Shown here piece by piece: positions 18,990 to 27,330 of a stretch of 64,000 bases of DNA. The first letter of the stretch is position 1; each line of letters opens with the position of its first letter. The notes under the pieces are model-generated. The model was given only the letters and a program-made list of their open reading frames with translations. It did not search any database and was not told the origin of the DNA. Origin of the DNA: Flavobacterium sp. 9 (GTDB taxonomy: Bacteria; Bacteroidota; Bacteroidia; Flavobacteriales; Flavobacteriaceae); the NCBI RefSeq assembly GCF_002754195.1, contig NZ_PEEU01000001.1, positions 4,588,001-4,652,000 of the forward strand, read 5' to 3'. A program made the position numbers and the translations under genes.

Positions 18990-19058
18990 TTATTGTAAAA
19001 TTGTGTCTAGTTTGGCTTCAGATTTTTCTTTGATCACATTATGCGGATGAAAAACGTC
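18990..19058 (-). pseudogene. C-terminal remnant of a paralogue of the 20504 gene
   Basis: Read on the minus strand, this stretch encodes FHPHNVIKEKSEAKLDTILQ then a stop. The last residues of the gene at 20504-20953 read FHPDSVIREKSEAKIEALLQ then a stop, so 14 of 20 positions agree. Nothing upstream of 19058 continues the similarity; the TPR gene ends at 19071. It is a fossil of a second copy, not an expressed gene. Confidence 0.75.
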
Positions 19059-19070
19059 AGCTAAATATAA

Positions 19071-20018
19071 TTAATTTTTACAATTCTCAGATTGAATTAA
19101 ATCCAAATCAGAACCATATTTTTCACGATATCCTAGTTTAAAAGCGGTTTCAATATCAAGACAGGCTTTTTTAGCATCTTTTAAATTTAAGTAAATCAAA
19201 GCTCTGTTTCTGTAAGCGTATGAATTTTCAGGAAAAAGTTTTAACGATTTATTTACGTCTTCCATAGCTTGTTTTGTAAAGCCCAGCTTTAGGTTCGAAT
19301 AACCTCGATTGTTGTACGGTAAAGGATCTTCAGGCTCATCTTTTATAATTTTGCTGAATATTTTTTGAGCTTCTTTATGATTCTCTTTTTGTTGATATAT
19401 AAAACCCAAATTATTCCAAACATTATTTAAATTGGGATTTATTTTAAGGGCTTTTTCGCAATAGAATATGGCTGTGTCAAAATCTTTTTTTGCAAAATTT
19501 AATTGTTCTAAAGCGATAATTGTAGAAAGATTTCTATTGTCTAATTCTAATGATTTTTCGAAATTATGAGAAGCGCTAATTTGTAAATGTCTTTTAATAT
19601 CAATCATTCCTAATGAATAATAAACCGAACTTCTAATGGAATCGTTTTTTGCCAGTGGAATGTATTTCGAAAAAGAATTATAGGAATTTGATAATTCGTC
19701 TAATTTCATTTCAAGTATAGCTTTTACTACTAATAACTGGTTTGTTTCTAAATCTTTTTCATCAATTGAGTTAACTAAATTTAAGGCTTCCTTATCTTGT
19801 TCTTTTTCGACTAAAGGGAAGATTTCTTTTATAATTGAATACGTTTCTTTAGAGATAATAGTGGTATCAATAGTAGCATTAATTTCAAAGTCCATAATGT
19901 TTTTGCCTTCTATAGGACCTGAGCTTTTTACAAACTCTTGTTTTTGTTTTATTTTCTGAGCATTTAAAAAATGACAGCTAAGAAAAAGTAGTATTAAAAT
20001 AGAAGCTAGTTGTTTCAT
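19071..20018 (-). CDS. Secreted tetratricopeptide-repeat protein
   Basis: 315 residues with a signal peptide ending FLNAQ (about residue 20). At least five TPR motifs follow between about 130 and 300 (SVYYSLGMIDIKRHLQISAS, AIFYCEKALKINPNLNNVWNN, EAQKIFSKIIKDEPEDPLPYNN, AMEDVNKSLKLFPENSYAYRN, ACLDIETAFKLGY). Predicted periplasmic scaffold or binding protein. It is 53 bases downstream of a small membrane-protein gene. Confidence 0.83.
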   Translation of the reverse strand: MKQLASILILLFLSCHFLNAQKIKQKQEFVKSSGPIEGKNIMDFEINATIDTTIISKETYSIIKEIFPLVEKEQDKEALNLVNSIDEKDLETNQLLVVKAILEMKLDELSNSYNSFSKYIPLAKNDSIRSSVYYSLGMIDIKRHLQISASHNFEKSLELDNRNLSTIIALEQLNFAKKDFDTAIFYCEKALKINPNLNNVWNNLGFIYQQKENHKEAQKIFSKIIKDEPEDPLPYNNRGYSNLKLGFTKQAMEDVNKSLKLFPENSYAYRNRALIYLNLKDAKKACLDIETAFKLGYREKYGSDLDLIQSENCKN

Positions 20019-20071
20019 TTGTTTGATTCTGTTATAAGTAGAAGGTCTTTATAAATTAATTATAGCGAATT

Positions 20072-20479
20072 TTATATTTTGTTTTTTATTAACCCAATTA
20101 AAAGTGTTGCGCTCAATGAAATTAATACTAAAAGAATAGCAACAGGAATATTATCTTCAAAATCAAAATTATGGTTGAGATATTGTATTGTAAAATCATA
20201 CAATCCATAAAACAGAAAAATAATACTTACGAAAACCAAACTGATAATTGTAATACGCAAAGTATTTACAAGTTTTGATTTTGATTGATAATTTTTGTTT
20301 AAAATGGTTAATAAAATTGCGGTAAGAATTGCAAATCCTATAAATGCATAATCGCTAATTTTACTTTCAGGATTATGTCCAGCCGCACCAACCATAAGTT
20401 TAGCAAATAAAAATAGTGGCAAAATTAAGATTAATATTGCTCTGTAAATGTAGAGGCTTATTTTGTAGATGTTTACCAT
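20072..20479 (-). CDS. Small integral membrane protein
   Basis: 135 residues with four hydrophobic helices (about 10-32, 45-62, 72-94, 108-130) joined by short polar loops. No family recognised. It lies 24 bases downstream of the secreted-protein gene at 20504, so the two are likely co-transcribed. Confidence 0.62.
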   Translation of the reverse strand: MVNIYKISLYIYRAILILILPLFLFAKLMVGAAGHNPESKISDYAFIGFAILTAILLTILNKNYQSKSKLVNTLRITIISLVFVSIIFLFYGLYDFTIQYLNHNFDFEDNIPVAILLVLISLSATLLIGLIKNKI

Positions 20480-20503
20480 TTAGTTATGATGATACTTTGG
20501 TTC

Positions 20504-20953
20504 TTATTGCAAAAGTGCCTCTATTTTGGCTTCAGATTTTTCTCTGATCACGCTATCGGGATGAAAACTCCAAATGATCAGAAATTTTCCTTTTGCAAGA
20601 TATTCTTCCGGATGCTCATCAGTTGGCTGACCGTCTTTTCCCCAAAGTAATCCTTGTAGAAATCTGTCGCCTTTGAATCTGTTTTCGAATTCAAAATACA
20701 TGATAGAACCACTATCTTTTTTGCTTTTGAAACTTTGAATTTCTTTGCTTTTTACAACTCCAACAATGTTGCTGTAAGTTGCAATGTCATTATAAAATGT
20801 GCAAGCCTGAGGAGTAATACAATTGTGACCGTCGCTATTGGTATAGGTTTTTGGAATTTCTTTGGCTTTTAGTTTTAAATCAGCAATTGTCTGGCTGAAT
20901 AAATTGGTAGAAAGTAACAGGAATAATACCGACAGGGGAATCGTAATTTTCAT
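20504..20953 (-). CDS. Small secreted protein of unknown function
   Basis: 149 residues with a signal peptide ending NLFSQ (residue 21). The mature part has two cysteines (C44 and C51), possibly a disulfide, and ends in a charged helix. A truncated copy of its last 20 codons survives at 18990-19058, so the gene was once duplicated in this region. Family not recognised. Confidence 0.65.
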   Translation of the reverse strand: MKITIPLSVLFLLLSTNLFSQTIADLKLKAKEIPKTYTNSDGHNCITPQACTFYNDIATYSNIVGVVKSKEIQSFKSKKDSGSIMYFEFENRFKGDRFLQGLLWGKDGQPTDEHPEEYLAKGKFLIIWSFHPDSVIREKSEAKIEALLQ

Positions 20954-21301
20954 TGTTTTTGGTTTTAGTTTACCAAGCTAAAATAGTTTTTTTATTTGAG
21001 TTTGTTGCGTTTGTTTTTTTATTGAAGAATAAAAAAAATATTAATAAACTTGCTGGAACGAAATGTCATTAAGTTAAGGGGAAATCTACAAAATTACTTA
21101 ACAGTTTAATCAAGAAAGTAATTAGAAAAATCCGTTTTTATCTGCGTTTTTACAAAGTAAATCTGTTTTATCCGCGTCAAAATTAGACGCTGATTTTACT
21201 GATTCGCTAAAGCGAAAACGCTGATAAAAAACGGATTTTATCTTCTAAAAGCTTAATTTAATGATATTATTCGCGAGCGGTATAATTGCTCGGGATTGAA
21301 A
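20954..21301. repeat. Intergenic region with large inverted repeat
   Basis: This 348-base gap contains an imperfect inverted repeat with arms 21127-21151 and 21215-21239 built on aaaatccgtttttatctgcg. Related text (aatccgttttaatccgcg) is found at 33562-33625 and at the very end of the window (63984-64000). No plausible coding sequence. Confidence 0.7.
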
Positions 21302-22204
21302 CTATGCTAATAAAGTTAGTCCCGTTAAATCAGCTTTTCCGTTTTTAAGAAATTCATAGGTTATTCGGTCAGCTTGACAGTCAATAAATTGAATACCTTT
21401 TAGCTTTTTGCCTTTAAAAAAAGTATTTGTAATTGTTGCGTTCTTAAAAGTGACTTTTGTGAATGAGCAGTTTTCAAAAGAACATTCGTCTATTGTACCA
21501 TTAAAAACCACATCAGAAATATGTGATAATTTAAATGCTGATAGATTCCAAACTGCATTTTCTATAATACATTTTTTAAGTTCTGATGTTCTTAATTCAA
21601 CTCCTGAAAAATTCGCCTTTGAAAAATCACAGTTTTTAATTTCACTGGATGAAAATTCAGTATCTATCAGTAAACATTCAATAAACTGATTGTTGTCTAA
21701 GTTAGAAGTCTGAATCTTACTGTTTCTTAAATCTGAATTAGAAAAATCGCAACCTAAAATATTGTTGGATTTAAGTGTTAAGTTCGACAAATCAGAACCA
21801 ATTAATTTACAGTTCTTCATATTTGAAGTACTGAATTTGTCTTTAAGATTACTTAGTCCTGAAAAATCTGCGTCAACCCAGTTTCCTGATGACATATTCC
21901 AACTTAAACCTAAAGTAGTCTCAGGTTTTGTTGCCGGAGTTTCTGGAGATTCCTTTTTGTTCGTTTCAAATTGACTTTCTGAAACATTAGATTTAAATGT
22001 TTCTGAAAAATAGTTTAAGTCCACACCAAGAATTTCTGCAATTCGGTTTAATGTAGAAATGTCCGGCATTGATTCGCCTCTTTCCCATTTTCCAACTGCT
22101 TGAGAACTAATTGACACTTGTTGTGCAAGATCTGCTTGTGAAAGGTTATTTTTCTTTCTGGCTGCAGCAATTTTATCGCCTACTGATTTTGAATTTAGCA
22201 TCAT
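21302..22204 (-). CDS. XRE-type HTH regulator fused to pentapeptide repeats
   Basis: 300 residues. Residues 8-64 are a classic XRE/Cro helix-turn-helix (IAAARKKNNLSQADLAQQVS, then QAVGKWERGESMP). After a linker, residues about 105-300 form pentapeptide repeats with the A/C-D/N-L/F-x-x spacing (CKLIGSDLSNLTLKSNNILG, CDFSNSDLRNS, CDFSKANFSGVEL, CSFENCSFTKVTFKNA), predicting a right-handed beta-helix. The fusion suggests a DNA-binding protein with a beta-helical body; the target is unknown. Two ATG codons are in tandem at the start. Confidence 0.85.
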   Translation of the reverse strand: MMLNSKSVGDKIAAARKKNNLSQADLAQQVSISSQAVGKWERGESMPDISTLNRIAEILGVDLNYFSETFKSNVSESQFETNKKESPETPATKPETTLGLSWNMSSGNWVDADFSGLSNLKDKFSTSNMKNCKLIGSDLSNLTLKSNNILGCDFSNSDLRNSKIQTSNLDNNQFIECLLIDTEFSSSEIKNCDFSKANFSGVELRTSELKKCIIENAVWNLSAFKLSHISDVVFNGTIDECSFENCSFTKVTFKNATITNTFFKGKKLKGIQFIDCQADRITYEFLKNGKADLTGLTLLA

Positions 22205-22407
22205 AATTATTTTTATTTGTTTGATACTGCAAAGCTATATTCCCGCATTGCCTGTTTGCAAATAAAGTCCGCTACCAATAGTTGTTATTACGCTACTTAT
22301 AGTTGTTATTGACAACCTGTGGTTGTTTTTGACCTTTTTGTAAACCTTGAATTCATTTTATGTTTTAAGATTCTGGATTTTTCAATAGTATTTGAAGTTG
22401 GAGATAA

Positions 22408-22938
22408 TTATTTCCAAAAATTATTTATAGTATTAAAATGTTCTTCGTTGTCGTCTTGATTTTCATATTTATATAAATTATCCCAATAGATTACTCCTCC
22501 AATTTTCACGAATATTTTATAATATCCTTTTGGAAGTGTACTTATATTCATGTTGAAATTGCTTGAAGATTTTTCGTTAAGAGAAAGTTTTGAATACGAA
22601 ATAATGGATTGTTCGCTGTATAAATTTTTATTCAAAATAGTGCTGAAGTTTACTTCCTGATGAATTTTTTCCGGATTTGCGGCTACAAACCAAACATCTG
22701 TAACAGTTTCTTTTGCTAAAATGTTGACTGATTCGTTTGCAGGATTGGGATAAATTAAAAACTTGTTATTTACTAAAACATTTGGGTTTCCAAGTTGTAA
22801 TCCCGGATCGTCTGAGGTTTGTCTTAAATTTAATCCGGTCACTAAACTCATCGAAGTCTTATCAGTTTGTGTATTAGTTTCGTCTTTGCTGCAACTTATT
22901 GCCAAAATAGAGATAAGAATAAGAAGTGTTTTTTTCAT
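22408..22938 (-). CDS. Lipoprotein with T9SS-type YPNP motif
   Basis: 176 residues with lipobox LAISC (Cys16). Residues 55-70 read NKFLIYPNPANESVNILA, the opening strand of the type A sorting domain used by the type IX secretion system. Here the motif follows a lipobox and is in the middle, and the end (YKIFVKIGGVIYWDNLYKYE) only partly resembles a sorting domain. Predicted outer-membrane or surface lipoprotein of unknown function. Confidence 0.68.
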   Translation of the reverse strand: MKKTLLILISILAISCSKDETNTQTDKTSMSLVTGLNLRQTSDDPGLQLGNPNVLVNNKFLIYPNPANESVNILAKETVTDVWFVAANPEKIHQEVNFSTILNKNLYSEQSIISYSKLSLNEKSSSNFNMNISTLPKGYYKIFVKIGGVIYWDNLYKYENQDDNEEHFNTINNFWK

Positions 22939-23019
22939 ATTAATTTATTTTATAGTCTTGCTAAGATTGTAATTTTATTTTCACTAACGCAAGGAAATTA
23001 TTTTTTAATGTTCATTTGA

Positions 23020-23424
23020 TTAAGATCTATTATACAAATATTTTAAAATATAAATACAAGTCGAGAATACAAGAATTATAAAAGCTACATTACAAATTCG
23101 GTATTTAATTCTATTTATTCTTGTTTCATTTTTCCATTCTGCAGTAAAAACATTGCAATGCCTTTTATGTATTTTGCGATTGAAATACTCAATTGTTAAA
23201 CCAAGTATCATAAAAAACGGAACGTAAACAAGAGGGTTAATGTGTAAAGTAGGAAATAAGATTTTCTTTAAAATTGCACAAATTGCTAATACAAAAAATG
23301 CTTGATGACTAGAAAGTACAATTGTAGGTTTATGCCCTTTGCGTGTGCCAGTATTAAGATAAAAGAATCTGCGGTATATTTTTTTAATGTCCAATAATTT
23401 TTTAGTATTTATGATACAAATCAA
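23020..23424 (-). CDS. Small membrane protein, TTG start coupled to upstream gene
   Basis: 134 residues with three hydrophobic segments (about 42-60, 66-85, 108-128). No good ATG exists near the N-terminus. The likely start is the TTG at 23424, which overlaps the TGA stop of the upstream gene (TTGA), so translation coupling is probable. No family recognised. Confidence 0.55.
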   Translation of the reverse strand: MICIINTKKLLDIKKIYRRFFYLNTGTRKGHKPTIVLSSHQAFFVLAICAILKKILFPTLHINPLVYVPFFMILGLTIEYFNRKIHKRHCNVFTAEWKNETRINRIKYRICNVAFIILVFSTCIYILKYLYNRS

Positions 23425-24212
23425 TTTGCGATATAGTAAAAATAATTTTTGTTAATCTTCTCAAAACGTAGAATCTGAAAAAGAAAATTATCTGTTTCCA
23501 TTTCTTCTTTTGAATTGAAATAGAAGCCATATGAATTATCTGTAAGTCCATCGAAAAGATAGAAAATTCCTTTTTTTGTTTTTACAGCAGAATAAATATT
23601 TAACTCTTGAAGTGAAGTAAGAATCTTGATTTGTTCTTTTGAAAAACTATCTTTTACGTTATTTTCAATTTTATTTGACATAGGAAAAGGGGAATCTTCG
23701 GGTATTGTATATTTCCAATACAGTTCTTTTTCTTTATATAAATTATCGATTCTTTGAATTCTTCCGTAAGATGTGAAAATATCACTTTTATTTCCGGAAA
23801 TAAGTTGTGTAAGTTTCTCGAATTTTTTCAAGTTTTCATTTAAATAATTCTCTAAAAAGTCTTTCTTGTCGCGCCCTTTTTCTAAAAATTGATTAGGCAT
23901 ATTCATTGCCGTTTTTTGAGGTATTTGATATTGATTACAGAATGCCCCAAAGATAAAGTTGGGTACTTCGCTTGCATTATGAAAAGTATCTAAAGCCCAA
24001 ACGTTTTCTCTTTTTAATGGTCTGATATCCCATTTTGAAAATGGTTTGCTGTTAATCAAAAATGTTTCTAATGAAACAGAATCTTTTTCGACAGATTTCA
24101 TTAAAAATTCAAATATATCAACATCGTATTTTTTATCTTTTTCAGGGAATTCTTGTCCAATACATATTCCTGTAAAACATAGAAGAAGAATTATAATAGT
24201 TTTTTTAAACAT
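23421..24212 (-). CDS. Secreted protein of unknown function
   Basis: 263 residues with a signal peptide (MFKKTIIILLLCFTGICIGQ). The rest is lysine- and phenylalanine-rich, mixed alpha/beta, without a recognised motif. Its stop overlaps the start of the following membrane-protein gene. Confidence 0.65.
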   Translation of the reverse strand: MFKKTIIILLLCFTGICIGQEFPEKDKKYDVDIFEFLMKSVEKDSVSLETFLINSKPFSKWDIRPLKRENVWALDTFHNASEVPNFIFGAFCNQYQIPQKTAMNMPNQFLEKGRDKKDFLENYLNENLKKFEKLTQLISGNKSDIFTSYGRIQRIDNLYKEKELYWKYTIPEDSPFPMSNKIENNVKDSFSKEQIKILTSLQELNIYSAVKTKKGIFYLFDGLTDNSYGFYFNSKEEMETDNFLFQILRFEKINKNYFYYIAN

Positions 24213-24336
24213 TATTATCGAAATGTGTTTTCTTAACTTTATTATGTGTGAAAGGCAGATTTTAGTTTAGCTAAAATATAAAAATAATACTCTAATAAAT
24301 TTTTAAAATAGGTTTTCTTTTTACCAAAACGGTCTC

Positions 24337-24430
24337 GCATCAGGGATAGAGGCGTTATCCTTTTGTGAAGTGGAACGGAACAAAAGATATAGCCGAAAGC
24401 CCGACCCGCTTTTTTCGGCGGGAGATGCCC
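24337..24430 (+). repeat. Structured-RNA-like intergenic repeat, copy A
   Basis: Closing stem GCATC (24337-24341) / GATGC (24424-24428), internal arms CTTTTGT / ACAAAAG, and a 3' hairpin CCCGC-TTTTTT-CGGCGGG. It is part of a 205-base segment duplicated at 28896-29100. Orientation is arbitrary. Confidence 0.7.
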
Positions 24431-24471
24431 AAAATATTCTAAGTCAAGAAAGGAATATTATCGAAACAAAA

Positions 24472-24502
24472 AAAGCACAAAATCATAAGATAGTTGTGCT
24501 TT
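24472..24502 (-). terminator. Intrinsic terminator of the broken XRE gene
   Basis: A 9-bp stem aaagcacaa / ttgtgcttt with a 13-base loop, followed on the minus strand by a U-tract. An identical hairpin is present at 29033-29063. Confidence 0.7.
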
Positions 24503-24525
24503 GTTGAATTTATATTTTGGAGTAA

Positions 24526-24928
24526 TTATTTGCCTTTTAGTAAGTTTTCTAAATACTCGTTTTTCTCTTTTTCAACCTGAACCAAACGTTCGTAAAGTTC
24601 AACAACTTTATCAAGAGGATTGAATGTGCAATTATTAGCAGAACATTGATTACCAGCATTAATTACGCTATCTTTTGTGTCGTAATAAGTATTGAAATAA
24701 TTAAAAACAGATTCTTCCGAAAAATTTTCAAGTGCTTCAACCGTAACACCAAGTGCTTTTGCAATTTCTACAAGTTTTTTAGGATCAACTTCTGCTTCCT
24801 TCAATTCCCGAAATTGCTTGTTGGTTTGAACCAATCGCTTGTGCAAGTGCTTCTTGTTTCATTCCTCGAAGTTCTCTGATTCGGCTTATGTTTCTGCCAA
24901 TATGTTTTGGTTTTGCTGCTGTGCTCAT
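24526..24928 (-). pseudogene. XRE-family regulator, frameshifted
   Basis: From the ATG at 24928 the frame encodes MSTAAKPKHIGRNISRIREL and the first part of an HTH (MKQEALAQAIGSNQQAISGIE), then hits a stop at 24785-24787. A second frame continues with EVDPKKLVEIAKALGVTVEA and runs to 24526. The intact relative at 62832-63245 reads across the same place (QQAISAIENSETIEEEKLVEIAKALGV), so one inserted or two deleted bases near 24797-24803 break the gene. The C-terminal part keeps the conserved NNCTFNPLDK and a coiled-coil tail. A promoter box lies directly before the ATG. Confidence 0.85.
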
Positions 24929-24932
24929 AATT

Positions 24933-24940
24933 CAAAGGTA
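24933..24940 (-). promoter_or_regulatory. TAnnTTTG box four bases before the XRE start
   Basis: TACCTTTG on the minus strand, followed by AATT and the ATG at 24928. The same arrangement precedes the intact paralogue at 62832. Confidence 0.55.
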
Positions 24941-25103
24941 TTTAAAAATCTTTAGAAAAATTGCTGTTGGTAAAAAACATGTTTTTTTGGATAGAATACA
25001 GTTTTTTGGGGTTGTGTTTTGAATTTAGTAAAAATACGTTTTTTCCTACAGAAATAAATATATGTTCTATTTTTTTAGCCGTCATAGCGCAAAATAATTT
25101 GAA

Positions 25104-25580
25104 TTATCGTGAACATTCCTGATAAATTTTTTCTCGCCATTTTTCGAAAAGTTCTATTAAAGTGAAAAACAATTTTTCGGATGGGTTTTCAGGTTGTGGG
25201 CTTTTTAGCAAAGTTCCAATTCCAATATTGTGTGATTTGCCAGAATGATTAATAACATAATGCTGGCTACTCATATCTTCCATAAAGATATCTGCATAAT
25301 GATATTTTAAAGTTAAAAGATCCAGATTTACTATTTCTGAAATTATATTTTTAATCTCAGAAGGTATTTCGCATTCAAATTGTTTTTCAAATTGATCTCG
25401 ATTTCTTGTGTAAAAACGTATGTTAATTTTACACTCAAAAATCAAATCAATATAGATTCCTAAACTTAACAATCGTTCGCTCCAACCATCAGAATGATCA
25501 TAAGATAGAATATAATCTTCGTTTAATTTGAAATTTCCCGTAGTGTCTACTCTTCTTATATCAAGTACTTCGAAGTTCAT
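25104..25580 (-). CDS. Hypothetical protein, 158 residues
   Basis: Soluble, acidic and mixed alpha/beta, without signal peptide. Features include LSYDHSDGWSERLL (residues 28-41) and a C-terminal helix (FFTLIELFEKWREKIYQE). I do not recognise the family. It follows the 25613 gene by 32 bases in the same direction and may share its transcript. Confidence 0.6.
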   Translation of the reverse strand: MNFEVLDIRRVDTTGNFKLNEDYILSYDHSDGWSERLLSLGIYIDLIFECKINIRFYTRNRDQFEKQFECEIPSEIKNIISEIVNLDLLTLKYHYADIFMEDMSSQHYVINHSGKSHNIGIGTLLKSPQPENPSEKLFFTLIELFEKWREKIYQECSR

Positions 25581-25612
25581 TTTAATTTTTTAATCGATTT
25601 GTATTTACTCTT

Positions 25613-26044
25613 TTAAATAGTATTTAATTCCATTTTCCAACTTCCATTTCCGGGACGATAAATAATAGGGATAATACCAAATAAGAAAGCAAATTTTCGT
25701 TTAAATTTCCAGGTTCCAATAATTTCAGTTTTATTGTCAGATAAAGTTCCGGAATAATATAATGTAGGATGTTTTCCTTCGAGACTTATTCTTTCTCCAT
25801 TCGAATATATCTGAATACGTTTTGGCATTAGCTTTTTGAACGAAACTTTGTTTTTTACAATTTTCCCTATAACTCTTCCAGTTTCTTCCATTCCACCGGT
25901 TTTTACATCATCATTTACAATTCCGTTAAAATTAATGCCATCAAATTTTTCAATTACAATGTCAAAATTAGTTTTTTCGAAACCCATTGCTTTTTGTATT
26001 TTTTCATTTTCAAACTTATAGTAACCGTTCCAATTTCCTAACAT
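25613..26044 (-). CDS. Hypothetical lipocalin-like cytoplasmic protein
   Basis: 143 residues beginning MLGNWNGYYKFENEK, a pattern of alternating beta strands (FDIVIEKFDGINFNGIV, GRVIGKIVKNKVSFKK, LYYSGTLSDNKTEIIGTWKFKRK) like a small lipocalin barrel. No signal peptide. The fold call is an inference from strand pattern and GNW/GTW motifs. Confidence 0.62.
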   Translation of the reverse strand: MLGNWNGYYKFENEKIQKAMGFEKTNFDIVIEKFDGINFNGIVNDDVKTGGMEETGRVIGKIVKNKVSFKKLMPKRIQIYSNGERISLEGKHPTLYYSGTLSDNKTEIIGTWKFKRKFAFLFGIIPIIYRPGNGSWKMELNTI

Positions 26045-26133
26045 ATTTATCTTTGCTTTCTATTATTTATAATTGTCATGCAAAATCCCTTGACTCTGTA
26101 CTTGTTTTAGTGTTCTTTTTGAAATTAGACTTT

Positions 26134-27204
26134 TTATTTAAGCAGCCATATCTCACTTCCGCCTGTTGGAAAATAGATTGTATTATCTTCAATAATTGGG
26201 TTTAATATTCCATAATTAAAGGGTTGCATGAAATTTGTTTTTCCAGTTTTAAAATTTACCGAATATAGATTTCGGTTTATAGTTCCAAAATATATATTTT
26301 CTTTAAAGTTTGCAATAGTAGTTTCTGCTGCATCTTTTTTTAAATCTAATGTCCAATTTGTTTTTCCATTTTCAATATTTAAAGAAATTACTTTGTTGTT
26401 ATAAGTACTTAAAATGATGTTTCCGTTTATGATGCAAGGTTCATAATACAAATCACAATTTAAAGATTTTGACCAAATTTCATTTCCACTTTTATAATTT
26501 AGCATCGAAATTTGTCCGTTTTTAAAATCCTTGTTGAGACAAACTAAAAGCCCTTTTTCTGTTTTAACTTGTATTATTTTTGAGAAATTTTTGTATTCAT
26601 TTTTCCAAATAATTTTCCCGTTTTCGTTATTGATGGCTAATAGGTTAGAGGTATGTTCTGATAAACCTAAATAAATATTATTTTTAAAAAATGCAGGTTT
26701 ATTTGTTTCTGTAATAATTGAATTTTTAGGTAAAAACCAAATTACTTTTGCGTCTGATTTGTTTAGTTTGCTAAATCCATTTCCCAGAACTGAACCATAA
26801 ATATAACTTTCATCTTCAGCTAAATCATTTCTTAAATTTGTTTCACCATTTATTTTCCATTTTAACTTGCCGGTTTTATCAAGATGGATTAAATCATTGC
26901 TGTATTCTGTTAAAAGTAAATTTTGGTCATATATCAATGGTTTTTTTAAAGGATTGTAATCGGTCTTTATTTTTAAATTTACTTTTGCATTTTCTAAATT
27001 TACAGCATAAAAATCGCGATTTAAATTTCCGAAATACAATATTTTGTTTTTAACAACTAATGAAGTTGATATCCATTCAAACTGTTTATTTCTCCAAAGT
27101 AATTTTACATATTTCTGATTGTCACCAATTGCATTTTTATTGTCGTTTTTACAACTTAAAAGAGAAAATAAAAAAGTAAAGATTATAATTTTTGTTATTT
27201 TCAT
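26134..27204 (-). CDS. Lipoprotein with PQQ-like beta-propeller
   Basis: Starting at MKITKIIIFTFLFSLLSCK (27204) gives 356 residues with a lipobox ending at Cys18; the 37 extra upstream codons lack signal features. Repeated blades carry the PQQ-propeller words: NLENAKVNLKIKTDY, LDKTGKLKWKI, INNENGKIIWKNEY, LNYKSGNEIWSKSL, LNIENGKTNWTLDL, VNFKTGKTNF. The known relative BamB is a scaffold for outer-membrane protein assembly, but this one is not convincingly an orthologue. Confidence 0.82.
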   Translation of the reverse strand: MKITKIIIFTFLFSLLSCKNDNKNAIGDNQKYVKLLWRNKQFEWISTSLVVKNKILYFGNLNRDFYAVNLENAKVNLKIKTDYNPLKKPLIYDQNLLLTEYSNDLIHLDKTGKLKWKINGETNLRNDLAEDESYIYGSVLGNGFSKLNKSDAKVIWFLPKNSIITETNKPAFFKNNIYLGLSEHTSNLLAINNENGKIIWKNEYKNFSKIIQVKTEKGLLVCLNKDFKNGQISMLNYKSGNEIWSKSLNCDLYYEPCIINGNIILSTYNNKVISLNIENGKTNWTLDLKKDAAETTIANFKENIYFGTINRNLYSVNFKTGKTNFMQPFNYGILNPIIEDNTIYFPTGGSEIWLLK

Positions 27205-27330
27205 TTTCAGATTTTTATTCACTAGAAATTTTGATTTGATTTTAAGAACAAAATGCTCTATAATTGATTTTATGAGATGCTTACCGAGCGATTCCGAACA
27301 GGCGAAGCAAATCATAGGAAATACAAAATT

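Noticed and set aside
22408..22938. Full T9SS cargo protein
   Set aside because: A YPNP motif is present, but the protein has a lipobox and the motif is not part of a complete C-terminal sorting domain.
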